Below are positions 7,375 through 16,406 of a stretch of DNA of 64,000 nt, piece after piece (within the stretch, counting starts at the first letter, position 1; each line of letters opens with the position of its first letter). Under the pieces are notes generated by a model. The model was not told where the DNA came from. It made no database searches and saw only the letters and a program-made list of their open reading frames with translations. Both the position numbers and the translations under genes were made by a program. The stretch is from Marinobacter litoralis (GTDB taxonomy: Bacteria > Pseudomonadota > Gammaproteobacteria > Pseudomonadales > Oleiphilaceae): assembly GCF_016427555.1 (NCBI RefSeq), contig NZ_JAELVS010000008.1:1-64000 (forward strand), read 5' to 3'.

Positions 7375-8698
7375 GGCTTTGAATGAATGGCCCCAGGCTG
7401 ATGGATTCGCAGAGTTTAAGAAGTTCGCCATCCGATAACGGCTTCTGGCTTGGGTTGAGATTGTCTCGGAGCGTTCCGTGGAATAGAGCAACAGTCTGTG
7501 GCAGGTAACCGATCTGGTCACATCGATCGATCGGATCAACATGGTGCAGGTTCATGTTGTCGACATGAATCAACCCCTCGGATGGGCTGAGCAAACCCGA
7601 AAGGAGTTTAATCAAGGTCGATTTACCCGACCCACTTGCACCCAGTAAAGCAATATTTTCACCGGTTTTCACCGCAAGCTTTTCAACTTTCACGATAGGT
7701 GACTGATCTGAGGATGGCGCCCAGGACACCTTCTCTGCGGAAATCGCACCTGACAAATCAGGTGTTTCTATGAACTGCCTGTCTTCTGGCCGCTCCACGG
7801 GCGATGCCATCAGATTGTCCAGGCTGGCCAGAGCTGATTTGACATGTTGCCAGCGAGCCAGAAGACCACTGGTCTGTGATAAGGGCGCGATAACCCTGGA
7901 AACAAGAATGCTGCAGGCAACGAGCCCACCCACAGACAGATTCCCTGCATAGATTTGATAGACCCCAACAACGATGACCCCAACATAAGCGAACTGCTGT
8001 ACAGCGGCGGTCCATAGAGCCAGCCACTGGCTTAACCTGCGAACCTTGAACGCAGTATCGGAGAGTTGTTCATGCAGATCCGACCAAAGGCTTTCTAACC
8101 AGCGTTCCGCACCGGAGGACTTCACATTTTCAATGCCTGAGAAGGACTCCCACAAAAGGCCATTTTTGTGGGCGCTTTCCCGCAGGCTCTCACCCGCAAG
8201 CTTCGACATGTAGGGCTGCAGAATCAGTACGGGAAGAATCAGTAGGATCATTGCTGCCACAGGCACAAGCGCCAGCCCCCCACCAATGAAGGCAATGACA
8301 GCAACAAAGAAGCAAACGAATGGCAGATCGTTCAGCACGGCCGTGGTTGCAGATGTGAAAAACTCGCGAACCGACTCAAACTCTCTCAGTTGAGTGACCA
8401 GGGTACCCGGCGACGGAGACAGGTTGGCCATTCGGATGCTGAGCGCTCGGGCAAACAGAGAACGTCCAATTTGCCGATCTAAACGCTGCCCCGCAGACTC
8501 AAGAAGACCGACCCGCGCGACGCGTATTGTCCATTCCAGAATAATCGCCAACGCGGCCCCAATGGCAAGAACCCATAAGGTATCCAGTGCGCCTGTAGGG
8601 ACTACCCGATCGTAAACCTGCATGGCGAACAGCGCGACCGCAGCTGCAAGACAGTTAGCGACAACGGCCGCTATTCCCCGTCGCGAAAGACCCGCCAT
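7304..8698 (-). pseudogene. Type I secretion ABC exporter (LapB-like), membrane and Walker A part
   Basis: Reads through the six-helix ABC exporter membrane domain (begins IAAVVANCLAAAVALF, then AMQVYDRVVPTGALDTLWVL, typical of LapB/HlyB-type exporters) and the start of the ATPase domain with Walker A GASGSGKST and the Q-loop region GYLPQTVALFHGTLRDNL. After SRAMGL the frame runs into unrelated sequence and stops at 7304, losing the signature, Walker B and H-loop, which continue in another frame at 7374-7081. The 5' junction is also shifted: the C39-like domain encoded at 8671-9156 ends in a stop where this frame should continue it. ATG 8698 could allow re-initiation. Expected whole protein: about 690 residues. 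Confidence 0.8.
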
Positions 8699-9156
8699 TG
8701 CTTCGATAAGGGGTGCCAGAACCAATGACCCTCACTATTTTTTGCAAAGTCGCCAACTCTTGCCTGAGTTCTGAATCGGGGCCGACCAATAATGACTGTT
8801 ACAGCTCCCAGAGACACAAGCTGTTGTATTGAGATGATCCGGTCAGTACCCGCGACATCGCGCAGCACTGCGCCACCTTTAACCACTTTGGTCAATAACT
8901 CCCACCGACCGTCTTTTCGCCTGACAAACCAGGGTCCACGTTCTGCCTGCAGCGACTCTAACTCTAACTCTAATGTGTCCGACGAAACTTCAAATCCGTG
9001 GCTTGTTAGTGCGCGGATAATTCGATCACCGGCGTTCAGCGAAACGTCGTCATTCAGCCCCAATTTGCGTTGGGACAGGACTCGACCGTGTAGCGCACAA
9101 AACTGGGCAACGAGGGGTAGTATCCGATCTTCAGGCAAGACATTTTGATTGTTCAT
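8671..9156 (-). CDS. C39-like N-terminal domain of the type I exporter, split off
   Basis: 161 residues matching the non-catalytic C39-peptidase-like domain found at the N-terminus of RTX-adhesin exporters; no protease Cys is seen. It ends GHWFWHPLSKQWRVFRDGE, exactly where the family normally runs on into the first membrane helix. The stop arises in GACGGGGAATAG, and reading one base back restores the membrane part (GIAAVVANCLAAAV). So either a homopolymer indel has split one gene, or the two halves are translated separately: the next frame has an ATG at 8698, 28 bp before this stop. It starts in an ATGA overlap with tolC (9153-9156). Confidence 0.75.
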   Translation of the reverse strand: MNNQNVLPEDRILPLVAQFCALHGRVLSQRKLGLNDDVSLNAGDRIIRALTSHGFEVSSDTLELELESLQAERGPWFVRRKDGRWELLTKVVKGGAVLRDVAGTDRIISIQQLVSLGAVTVIIGRPRFRTQARVGDFAKNSEGHWFWHPLSKQWRVFRDGE

Positions 9157-10412
9157 GATCGTCCCCCGTTTGTTCCAGACAGTTTCGCCGTCAGCAGCCC
9201 AAGTACTGATGACAGCCTGAGGGTTAACCTCTGTTGTTCATATTTAAGATCGATTGCTGAAAGCTCGGCGTTCAGCCGCTCCCCTTCGGCGCCAATAAGA
9301 TCAGACATATCCCGCCGCCCGATCCGAAACTGTTGGGTGTAGAGTTCCATGGTTGCCCGTGATGCTTGCACCTGTCGGTCGATAAGAGGCCTCCGGTTAG
9401 TCTGCAGGCGAATGGAGTTGGTGAGGCGTTGCACTGTGCGGCGGACATTCGAAAGTTCGCGGTCGCGCTGTCTGATTGCGGTGGTCAACGCATGTTCGGC
9501 TGCTTTGGGCCGTCGGAAAGCAGCCAGGCCCTGGAAAATAGGAGTTTCAATCCGAAGTGCAATGCGCTGGTCAGTGTTGGAGCCAAATCGGTCTTCGGTT
9601 CGCTCAGCAATCGCATCCACTGAGAGCGTGGGGCGCCACTCCGAGGTTGCCAGCGTCTTCTCTGGTTCCGCTTTTGCAATGCCTAGTTCGGCGTCTTGAA
9701 CCGGTGGAGCCAGTGGCATTAACGGGGAAAGGCTGGCCATGCTCAAGCCATCAACAAACCATTGGTCAAAACCAGGAAGGTCACGAAGATGGTTAAGGTT
9801 TACCGGCTGTCCGATGCGTTCCTGTACCTGATCTGACGCCTCCCCAATGGCACTTTCAGCAAGTGTTAATTCAATCTGGGCGCCGGCAATGGCCGCCGAC
9901 ACCCGGCTTAGCTCGCCTCGATCTATGACGTTGCCAACCCTGAGAGCGGTCAGGCGCTCAATTTCCCGCAGGCGTTGCAAGTGTGCTTGAAGGACTTCCT
10001 TCCGATTGCCGGATGATGACCAATCAAGAATTAACTCAATGAGTTCCTTAGCCTCCTCTTCTTGAACATGCAGGTACTCCAGCTCGATCAGACTGGCTTC
10101 AATTTTGGCCAGTTCGATTTTTCCTGAGGTCGTACCCCAGTCGTACACTTTCTGCGAAACTCGAAACTGTTGCCGGGATTCAGATGCTGAGGCCTGCTCA
10201 ACGTAGCCATTCAAGGTCGGCCAGCGACCGTCACGGGCGATGTCTACTTCAACGTTTTGCTGTCGCAACCTGGATTGCACTGCCTGAAGGCGGGGTGATT
10301 GCCTCAGCGTTTTCTCCACCAACTCATTTACTTCGAGCTGCTCAAAAGCCGAAACACTACTACTTGTGGCCAATAAGCCACCGCACACGCAACTGATAAA
10401 AATCCGCTTCAT
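9153..10412 (-). CDS. TolC-family outer-membrane channel (LapE-like)
   Basis: Outer-membrane efflux protein of about 419 residues forming the exit duct of the type I system. Signal peptide MKRIFISCVCGGLLATSSSV, then two repeats of the OEP family rich in long helices (for example LRQSPRLQAVQSRLRQQNVE; RFRRPKAAEHALTT-like segment) and a C-terminal LGLLTAKL. ATG 10412 follows AGGGG; the frame extends to 10448 without a ribosome site. First gene of the exporter operon: tolC, C39-like/ABC exporter, HlyD, all leftward and close-packed. A sigma54-type promoter and two activator sites lie upstream. Confidence 0.92.
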   Translation of the reverse strand: MKRIFISCVCGGLLATSSSVSAFEQLEVNELVEKTLRQSPRLQAVQSRLRQQNVEVDIARDGRWPTLNGYVEQASASESRQQFRVSQKVYDWGTTSGKIELAKIEASLIELEYLHVQEEEAKELIELILDWSSSGNRKEVLQAHLQRLREIERLTALRVGNVIDRGELSRVSAAIAGAQIELTLAESAIGEASDQVQERIGQPVNLNHLRDLPGFDQWFVDGLSMASLSPLMPLAPPVQDAELGIAKAEPEKTLATSEWRPTLSVDAIAERTEDRFGSNTDQRIALRIETPIFQGLAAFRRPKAAEHALTTAIRQRDRELSNVRRTVQRLTNSIRLQTNRRPLIDRQVQASRATMELYTQQFRIGRRDMSDLIGAEGERLNAELSAIDLKYEQQRLTLRLSSVLGLLTAKLSGTNGGRS

Positions 10413-10501
10413 ACCTGGCCCCTGAGATGATGGCGGCGATTCATTCAACGGCCATCAATCCATGTTTCTTATGGAAACTGTTTCATTAGTAACCAGGACA
10501 A

Positions 10502-10517
10502 CGCGAAACTTGTGCCA
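10502..10517 (-). promoter_or_regulatory. Candidate sigma54 promoter, exporter operon
   Basis: Minus-strand TGGCACAAGTTTCGCG: -24 TGGCAC and -12 TCGC with GG and GC correctly spaced. It lies about 90 bp before the tolC ATG at 10412. Confidence 0.55.
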
Positions 10518-10576
10518 TCTTTTGCACTTTAAAATACGCCATTGAAAACAGCGATCTATGGTTTTTTTTGGTGAGT

Positions 10577-10614
10577 TTTGCAAAATGGGAAAGGGGGCAC
10601 TTGCATTTTGCAAA
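10577..10614. promoter_or_regulatory. Two activator sites upstream of tolC
   Basis: Two copies of the recurrent site with centres 23 bp apart: TTTGC-AAAAT-GGGAA (10577-10591, one good half) and CTTGC-ATTTT-GCAAA (10600-10614). They lie 68 and 91 bp upstream of the -24 element. The same stretch contains two perfect palindromes TTTTGCAAAA centred 30 bp apart. The upstream site abuts the T tract of the adhesin terminator. Confidence 0.5.
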
Positions 10615-10640
10615 ATAAAAAGCGACTGCAGGGCAGTCGC
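10611..10640 (-). terminator. Rho-independent terminator of the adhesin gene
   Basis: Read leftward, GCGACTGC-CCT-GCAGTCGC (10633-10640 with 10622-10629) forms a perfect 8-bp stem followed by TTTTTATTTTG. It lies 44 bp after the adhesin stop and separates the adhesin from the exporter operon. Confidence 0.9.
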
Positions 10641-10683
10641 CAAACGATCTCGCCAAGGTTCAGCGATGTGAGTGAGCGAATGT

Positions 10684-13600
10684 TTAAATGATGACGTTTG
10701 TTCCCTCATCAACCAGAACGGTGGCTACACCGAAGTCATAGACGTTGAAGACGGCTCCATCCGCTTCAACGGTCTCTTGAGTACCACCTTCAAGAACATT
10801 ATCGCCTCCGTCACCCTCCTGTAAGCCTTCTGGTGGGCTCAATAGATTCGCGCCGGCAAGCTCCATCACGGATGACGTTGCGCCGGCATCCAAATCGTCC
10901 ACCGCGGTGATGGTGGTTGAGTTCAGTACTTCAGCTTGTGCGACGGAGTCCAATAGCGAGAGGTCCTGCTCGAAGGTCACCGTTGCCAGCAGCTCATTAA
11001 CCTCAAAATTATCAAGCGTACCGCCGTCGGCAGAGGTAATGGTCAACACAGAGCTCGGCTCTACCAGGCCTACCACTCCCGGATCGTTTATGACACTCAC
11101 CTGCAGACCCAGTTCGTCAGCCAAATCAGAGGAATACTTCAGGCTCGGAACCGATCCCAGGCTCGCGGTGTCGATGGTGGCAATCAGCTCATAGGCAACG
11201 GTGACTGTTTGCAGGTTGTTGTCCCGGTCGGAGGCATTTAAGCCCTGTGCCGAAAAATCGACAAGGTTAAGCGCTGAGACGCCGACAAGACCCAAAAGGG
11301 CACCTTCGCCTTGCTGAACGTCTGGCGCGGAATTGCCGTCGGTCGTTTGTGCCGGAGTATTGGATTGGTCAAATCGAATATTCACGGTTTCGGAATCCCC
11401 ATCACCATCGGCTACTTTGATCTGAAGATCTGTGAAACCACCATTTAAAACCGTGTTCTTATCTGCCTGATCAACCACGAGCTGACCACTGGCCAGTAAC
11501 GACTGGATAACGTCCGCATCAGAAAGGGCCGAGTCGACGAGATTCACGCCCGCAAAGGTAATCTCCTGATCCGTTTGGGCGGGCTGATAGCCGCCGGCAT
11601 AATGACCGGTTGAACTGATGCTAAGAACCGTATCAGTTCCGGTAAACTCAAAGTGGAGGTAATTGGTCAGATTGCCTACACTGCTGCCAATTGCACCCGC
11701 GCCCTGGAGTAAATCTGCAAGATCGATCATGTCGCCGCCATTGGCGAGGGACAGGTCGGTGTAATCAATGACTGTATCCTCAGACGGCGCTCCCGGTGTT
11801 GCTGCATCGCCCTCCTCCCAGCGGAACACGTCAGTTCCGGCGCCGCCGCTCAAGGAATCATTGCCCTGCCCTCCAATGACCGTATCATTGCCCTCGCCGC
11901 CTTCGAGGGTATCCAGGCCCAGCCCACCCCGTAGAATGTCAGAGCCGGCCCCACCCTGCAGCACATCGTTGCCCGCATGACCATAAAGACGATCATCCAG
12001 TGATTCCTGCTGGTCTCCCGTCAGGGTATCGTCATCAGACCCACCCTCCTGAATGGTTGAAGCAGGACTGGTGTCGACTAACTCAAGATTGAGTAAGCTG
12101 GCATCAAGCAACCCGGTATTCGACACGCTGCCGCTGGCACCGTCAGCATCTATTGCTGTCAGCGTGACTGTCGATGACAAACCCAATGAAAGCAGGCCGG
12201 GATCAAAAGTCACAGTTCCGAGGACTTCATTGATCTTCAAAAGATCCAACTCACCCCCATTTGGCGCCGTGAAGGTGATCGAAGCGTCACTGCTCAGAAA
12301 GCCGGTGTTGGAAGTGGTAACAACGGACACGCCCAGCTCACTCGCAAGAGGCTGGGACGCCGAGAAAGCGAGCCCGGTCGTAACGCCTGTTGTCTCATAA
12401 ATGTAGGTGACGGGTACTAGGTTGTTATCTGCATCATCTACCGAGGCTGCCTGATCAGCGCTCAGGTCGATCAAACCGACAACCTCGCCACCGAGCAGTC
12501 CGGGGCTCACACCGCTGGCTGTGGAAGCGGTTGGTGCGTTGTTCGGCTCCGCTGAAATTCGGGAATTCCCCGTTGCCGTATACTCGAAATCACCAGTCAG
12601 TAAATTGACGTTCACGGTTTCACCAGTCCAGGCGAGTGCCTCAAGCTCATTGGTGGATGCATCAAAGGAGTAACTTTCAACACTCTGTGAAACTCCCGTT
12701 GGTGCAGCAACTGTGTTTGTATCGGCATCGTACTGCCAGGTCAGCCCTCCCAGACTGACAGCTTCCACGGCGCCACCGTCCTCGCCGAATGAGCCAGTGG
12801 CCCCAAGGACGTTGCCAGTAGTCGTGGTGGGTAACGGGGTTACGTCAATGTACAGAGAGTTCGACTCAACCACGGGGACGTCATCCAGAATCGAAACCGT
12901 CAGAGTACCCTCTGCTTGTGACTGGCCATCAGAAACGGTAATGCCGGCAGCCAGTTCCACATCATCAGCCACATTGGCAACCGGGTGATCAAGCGGCTGG
13001 GTCAGCGTTACCGTGTAGTTCCCTGTGTCATCGATGGTGATTCGAATAACTTCGCCTTTGGTATTGCTGCCTATCAGCTCATTCGTGCCTGTCCCCTCCC
13101 AGTTAACCGATTCGCCCTCAGACAAAAACTCCTGGTCTGGAGCGACTAAGGTTACGCTGGTCGGATCGCCGTCGAGGTCGCCCAGATCAACAGTGCCAGA
13201 GGTTTGAGTGGTTCCACCGCTGAGGTTATCCTCAAGCACAGACGCTTGTTGGTTCTCAACGAAGATGCCTCCGATCCTCCAAAGCTGATCGGTCTCCCCA
13301 CTGGCACCGGTATTCCCCGCCGCATTCGTTTGCCTGGCTTGAACCGTTCCTGCCGGATAATCTCCGTCGGGCAACAAGAATTTGGCACCCGTTCCTGGGG
13401 ACCAAGTGGCACCGCCATCCGTGCTGTATTCCCAGGTCGCGCCAGATTCAATACCTGACACCGTTACCAGGCCCTCATTGGTCGCGCCATCCGTTGAACT
13501 GATACCTGTGTCAGTTTGAATGGCAAGCGAAGGTGCAATTGGTGCACTGCTGTCCAATGTAAGGGGTATTGGTGCAGAGGCTGCACTCTCATTACCCGCC

Positions 13601-15054
13601 GCATCGGTATAGGTGACGGCAAGCTCTACGGTGCCTTCGGGCAAATTGGAGTCTGGCGTGACTGACCAGGAACCGTCTTCTGAAATCGTGGCGGACCCCA
13701 ACACATTGCCAAAGGTATCGTATAGCGTGACTTCATCACCGGGTGCGCCACCGGACCCCGTAAGTGTGGGAGTCGTATTTGAAGTATTGCCATCGCCTTG
13801 CGCTCCGGTATCCGACGCTGAATCAAGACCGGGCGCAGAAGCCGGAGCGTCGGGTGCGGTGCTATCTACTATTACGGTCAACGGTGCCGAAGCAATGCTC
13901 TCGTTACCCGCCTCGTCGGTATAGGTGACGCTGAGCTCTGTGGTGCTTTCAGGCAAATTGGAGTCCGGCGTGACGGACCAAGAACCGTCTTCTGCAACCG
14001 TAGCGGAACCCAACACATTGCCAGCGCCATCGGTTAGCGTAACCTTATCACCAGGAGTTCCATCGGTAGCCGTTAGGGTCGGTGTGGTATTGGAGGTAAT
14101 GCCATCTCCGGATGTTCCGGTATCTGAGACCGAATCAAGGACCGGTTCAGAGGTTGGAGCGTCGGGCACGGTGCTGTCCACGGTTACAGTTAACGGTGCC
14201 GATGCAGCGCTCTCGTTGCCTGCTTCGTCGGTGTAGGTGACGGTGAGCTCTGTGGTGCCTTCGGGTAAATTGGAATCTGGCGTCACCGACCAGGAGCCAT
14301 CCTCGGCAACGGTGCCCGAGCCCAAGACATTGCCGGAGGCATCGTAAAAAGTAACGGTGTCTCCCGCCGTGCCGCCTTCACTGTTAAACGGCGGGGTTGT
14401 ATCCGATGTGATGTTATCACCGATAACACCACTGTCAGCCTCGGGATCAATCACCGGCGCTTTAGAGGGGGCACGAGGTGCGGTTCCTTCGGCCTCGTTT
14501 AATCCCGAGTCCGGTTGCTCATCAGAAGGCGCTTCGCTACCCGAATTAGAGTCGGAAATTTCCTCAGCATCGCTTGAATCCGATCCAACCGTTGACGCAG
14601 TCGAAGCGTCTGAATTAGACGCAAAAACGATGCCGCCGATTGCTGCTGCGGCGCCTAAAAAGCCTACCCCACTTCCAAGTGCCCCCGTAGCAGACGCAGA
14701 GCCTGCCACAGCAGCAGCTGAAATGTCCGTGGAGGCCAGGGGAACCAGGTCAATCGGGACAAATCCTGAAGATTGAGCCGGATAAGCCATCAGGTCCATC
14801 AATGCACCCGTTTCGGGATTGTAGAATTGAACCTCTACTGACTCGACCGCGTAGAAATTCTCAAGCCTCAGGATTTCACCATCAACCTGCAATAGGAGGT
14901 CACTGCCTTCCCGGATTGGGCCTGTCAGCGACTCGGGGGTTGTGTGGAGGATGACCTTAGGCGTGTTTGAAAGATCGATAGATCCGCCGACCGCGGTCTG
15001 CACGGATGCTGCTTCAGCATTGCCGGTTAAAGATGTTGAAAATTTGATGGGCAT
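10684..15054 (-). CDS. Large RTX adhesin, BapA/LapA-like type I substrate
   Basis: 1456 residues, acidic and Cys-free in the repeats, no Sec signal. Order: a BapA-prefix-like N-terminus (about 1-110, with VESVEVQFYNPETGALMD), a hydrophobic Ala/Gly segment (about 120-150), a Ser/Glu/Asp linker, three near-identical 104-residue Bap-type Ig repeats plus a fourth diverged Ig domain, a T1SS-143-like repeat (about 596-728), two cadherin-like segments, RTX calcium nonapeptides (about 1004-1076: GHAGNDVLQGGAGSDILRGG and so on), then a domain resembling the VC_A0849-type secretion target (to about 1201). Unusually another 255 residues follow, repeating the pre-RTX segment. AGGAG precedes ATG 15054. 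Likely a calcium-dependent surface or biofilm adhesin exported by the adjacent type I system. Confidence 0.9.
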   Translation of the reverse strand: MPIKFSTSLTGNAEAASVQTAVGGSIDLSNTPKVILHTTPESLTGPIREGSDLLLQVDGEILRLENFYAVESVEVQFYNPETGALMDLMAYPAQSSGFVPIDLVPLASTDISAAAVAGSASATGALGSGVGFLGAAAAIGGIVFASNSDASTASTVGSDSSDAEEISDSNSGSEAPSDEQPDSGLNEAEGTAPRAPSKAPVIDPEADSGVIGDNITSDTTPPFNSEGGTAGDTVTFYDASGNVLGSGTVAEDGSWSVTPDSNLPEGTTELTVTYTDEAGNESAASAPLTVTVDSTVPDAPTSEPVLDSVSDTGTSGDGITSNTTPTLTATDGTPGDKVTLTDGAGNVLGSATVAEDGSWSVTPDSNLPESTTELSVTYTDEAGNESIASAPLTVIVDSTAPDAPASAPGLDSASDTGAQGDGNTSNTTPTLTGSGGAPGDEVTLYDTFGNVLGSATISEDGSWSVTPDSNLPEGTVELAVTYTDAAGNESAASAPIPLTLDSSAPIAPSLAIQTDTGISSTDGATNEGLVTVSGIESGATWEYSTDGGATWSPGTGAKFLLPDGDYPAGTVQARQTNAAGNTGASGETDQLWRIGGIFVENQQASVLEDNLSGGTTQTSGTVDLGDLDGDPTSVTLVAPDQEFLSEGESVNWEGTGTNELIGSNTKGEVIRITIDDTGNYTVTLTQPLDHPVANVADDVELAAGITVSDGQSQAEGTLTVSILDDVPVVESNSLYIDVTPLPTTTTGNVLGATGSFGEDGGAVEAVSLGGLTWQYDADTNTVAAPTGVSQSVESYSFDASTNELEALAWTGETVNVNLLTGDFEYTATGNSRISAEPNNAPTASTASGVSPGLLGGEVVGLIDLSADQAASVDDADNNLVPVTYIYETTGVTTGLAFSASQPLASELGVSVVTTSNTGFLSSDASITFTAPNGGELDLLKINEVLGTVTFDPGLLSLGLSSTVTLTAIDADGASGSVSNTGLLDASLLNLELVDTSPASTIQEGGSDDDTLTGDQQESLDDRLYGHAGNDVLQGGAGSDILRGGLGLDTLEGGEGNDTVIGGQGNDSLSGGAGTDVFRWEEGDAATPGAPSEDTVIDYTDLSLANGGDMIDLADLLQGAGAIGSSVGNLTNYLHFEFTGTDTVLSISSTGHYAGGYQPAQTDQEITFAGVNLVDSALSDADVIQSLLASGQLVVDQADKNTVLNGGFTDLQIKVADGDGDSETVNIRFDQSNTPAQTTDGNSAPDVQQGEGALLGLVGVSALNLVDFSAQGLNASDRDNNLQTVTVAYELIATIDTASLGSVPSLKYSSDLADELGLQVSVINDPGVVGLVEPSSVLTITSADGGTLDNFEVNELLATVTFEQDLSLLDSVAQAEVLNSTTITAVDDLDAGATSSVMELAGANLLSPPEGLQEGDGGDNVLEGGTQETVEADGAVFNVYDFGVATVLVDEGTNVII
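13556..14491 (-). repeat. Three tandem 312-bp repeats inside the adhesin
   Basis: The segment carrying the TYTDEAGNES motif recurs with a spacing of exactly 312 bp (104 codons): the same DNA anchor (tcggt before aggtgacg) is at 13604, 13916 and 14228. Nucleotide identity is high across whole units, so the number of copies may vary between strains. Boundaries are approximate. Confidence 0.85.
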
Positions 15055-15089
15055 TGGAGAGGCTCCTGAAGCTTGATTTCTTTTATATA

Positions 15090-15105
15090 AGCAGCTTCTG
15101 GGCCA
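15090..15105 (-). promoter_or_regulatory. Candidate sigma54 promoter, adhesin
   Basis: Minus-strand TGGCCCAGAAGCTGCT: -24 TGGC and -12 TGCT at correct spacing. The predicted start would be about 23 bp before the ATG, just ahead of the AGGAG site. Confidence 0.5.
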
Positions 15106-15176
15106 AACCGGTAATTATTTATTATCCTTAAAAAAAACAATGATGTAGAGATGTATTCGGAGGCCATTTAGTGCTA

Positions 15177-15198
15177 TTTGCATTTTGCTTCGCCAAAA
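15177..15198. promoter_or_regulatory. Activator half-sites upstream of the adhesin
   Basis: TTTGC-ATTTT-GCTTC (15177-15191) overlaps TTTGC-TTCGC-CAAAA (15184-15198). Each has one perfect half of the recurrent palindrome. Centre about 80 bp upstream of the -24 element. Confidence 0.4.
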
Positions 15199-15233
15199 AT
15201 AAGAATCGTCGCAATCTGCGAGTCGAAAGGCCT

Positions 15234-16385
15234 TTACCAGCCCTCCCCCTCAGTTGGAGGAACAGAATACCAATCATCCGACGCTGTGCTCGGCAGATTT
15301 ACCCAGAACGGTCCCGAAAAAGTTCCGAGTATATTGTCCTCTGGATTATTTGGGTCAGACACCGAATCAGCTGCCTTGAGAATAAGGGGGCTGGAACAGG
15401 ATATGTCTCCGGCCAGAGGGGCCAAGGTCGCGTTGATGTTTTGCTGTGCGGCTGGGAACGCGGCAAGATCCAGTTGCGAGACGAGCTCTTCCAGAACGAT
15501 GTAGACAACACCATTCACGACTTCATCTTCGTTCAGGTTACTGCCAATCGGACAGCAAATTTTTCCGACGTTAACAGCAGGAATCTGTTGGCCAGTGATA
15601 AACAACGCAGTGTTCAGGGTTAAGACGATTGAATCGAGCAAGGCTTCGATTTCCACAGTATAAAGGGAAAGAATATTGCCTTGCTCTTGTGTCGACGCCG
15701 GGCAGTCACAAGCGGCCAATGGGGCATCTATCAAACACCCAGTGAAAGGCGGTGTTTTTACTTCATCATCAAGTTGAGTGCTTTCACAGGGCTCCCCGGA
15801 GACAACTTTCTGAGACATCCAACGCGATTGAATCTGGCTGGGTTCAGCTGGGCACATGAACTCTGATTCCCGAAACAGATTACCGGGCAACCCTTGGTCG
15901 CCACGGCCTACTGCGTAATTGGGCCCGCCCTGCAGGGCGTTAAAGTAGCTGACGTTACCGGTTCCTGACAGGTCATCCGTTCCTCTACTGCTGGTCAACT
16001 CGTCGCTAGTGGTTTTGATGCAGGGTACACCGGTGCAGTTACTACCACTGTAATAAACGGCCTCACGGGAGGTGAATCGATCATCACGTATGCTAATTAA
16101 AGTACGAAACGCGGTTTCCTTAGAGCGATCAACCAGAAATATTCTTGGTGCGTCATGTTCATCGTAATCGACCGCTTCCCCGAGAACTCGGCCAGCGGCG
16201 TCGGCTACCAAAGTTTCTGAGGACTGTTTAGACACATAATGCTTCACCAGCGCATCACGGATCATGACGATGCCAACAAGCGTGCCAAATCCTAAAATGG
16301 AGATAATGATGATGAGTTCGAGGGTAATCACAAAACCACCCTGGCCCCGGAGTTTACTGGAGCGACACGTCCTTCGATGCAGCAT
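15234..16385 (-). CDS. Large pilin-like protein of the Tad locus
   Basis: 383 residues. The N-terminus (RGQGGFVITLELIIIISILG) is a prepilin-type signal: basic residues, Gly-Gly, then Phe and a Glu followed by a long hydrophobic helix. It closely matches the small pilin at 24210 (KQGGFVLTTELVLLS) and both share a following MIRDAL/MRDAL motif. The rest is a large extracytoplasmic domain with many Cys (ACDCPAS, KICCPIG), suggesting disulfides. It is the last gene of the tad operon, 21 bp after tadC. By position it may be a TadE/F/G-like minor pilin or tip adhesin, but I do not recognise the C-terminal domain. AAGGG precedes the ATG. Confidence 0.7.
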   Translation of the reverse strand: MLHRRTCRSSKLRGQGGFVITLELIIIISILGFGTLVGIVMIRDALVKHYVSKQSSETLVADAAGRVLGEAVDYDEHDAPRIFLVDRSKETAFRTLISIRDDRFTSREAVYYSGSNCTGVPCIKTTSDELTSSRGTDDLSGTGNVSYFNALQGGPNYAVGRGDQGLPGNLFRESEFMCPAEPSQIQSRWMSQKVVSGEPCESTQLDDEVKTPPFTGCLIDAPLAACDCPASTQEQGNILSLYTVEIEALLDSIVLTLNTALFITGQQIPAVNVGKICCPIGSNLNEDEVVNGVVYIVLEELVSQLDLAAFPAAQQNINATLAPLAGDISCSSPLILKAADSVSDPNNPEDNILGTFSGPFWVNLPSTASDDWYSVPPTEGEGW

Positions 16386-16406
16386 GATAACCAGCCCTTT
16401 ATAGCG

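Noticed and set aside
10455..10712. Leftward frame of 85 codons between adhesin and tolC
   Set aside because: It overlaps the adhesin end and reads through the terminator hairpin and promoter region; no ribosome site or recognisable sequence.
13613..14236. Rightward open frames of about 100 codons opposite the adhesin
   Set aside because: They recur with the 312-bp repeat and are mirror frames of the adhesin codons with no start signals.
13556..14491. Regular repeats that could suggest a CRISPR array
   Set aside because: The period is 312 bp, in frame, and encodes Ig-like adhesin domains; there are no short repeats with unique spacers and no cas genes.
15203..15215. Terminator after the large pilin-like gene (TCGCA-GAT-TGCGA)
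   Set aside because: The stem is 5 bp and the T tract is about 10 bases away; insufficient.
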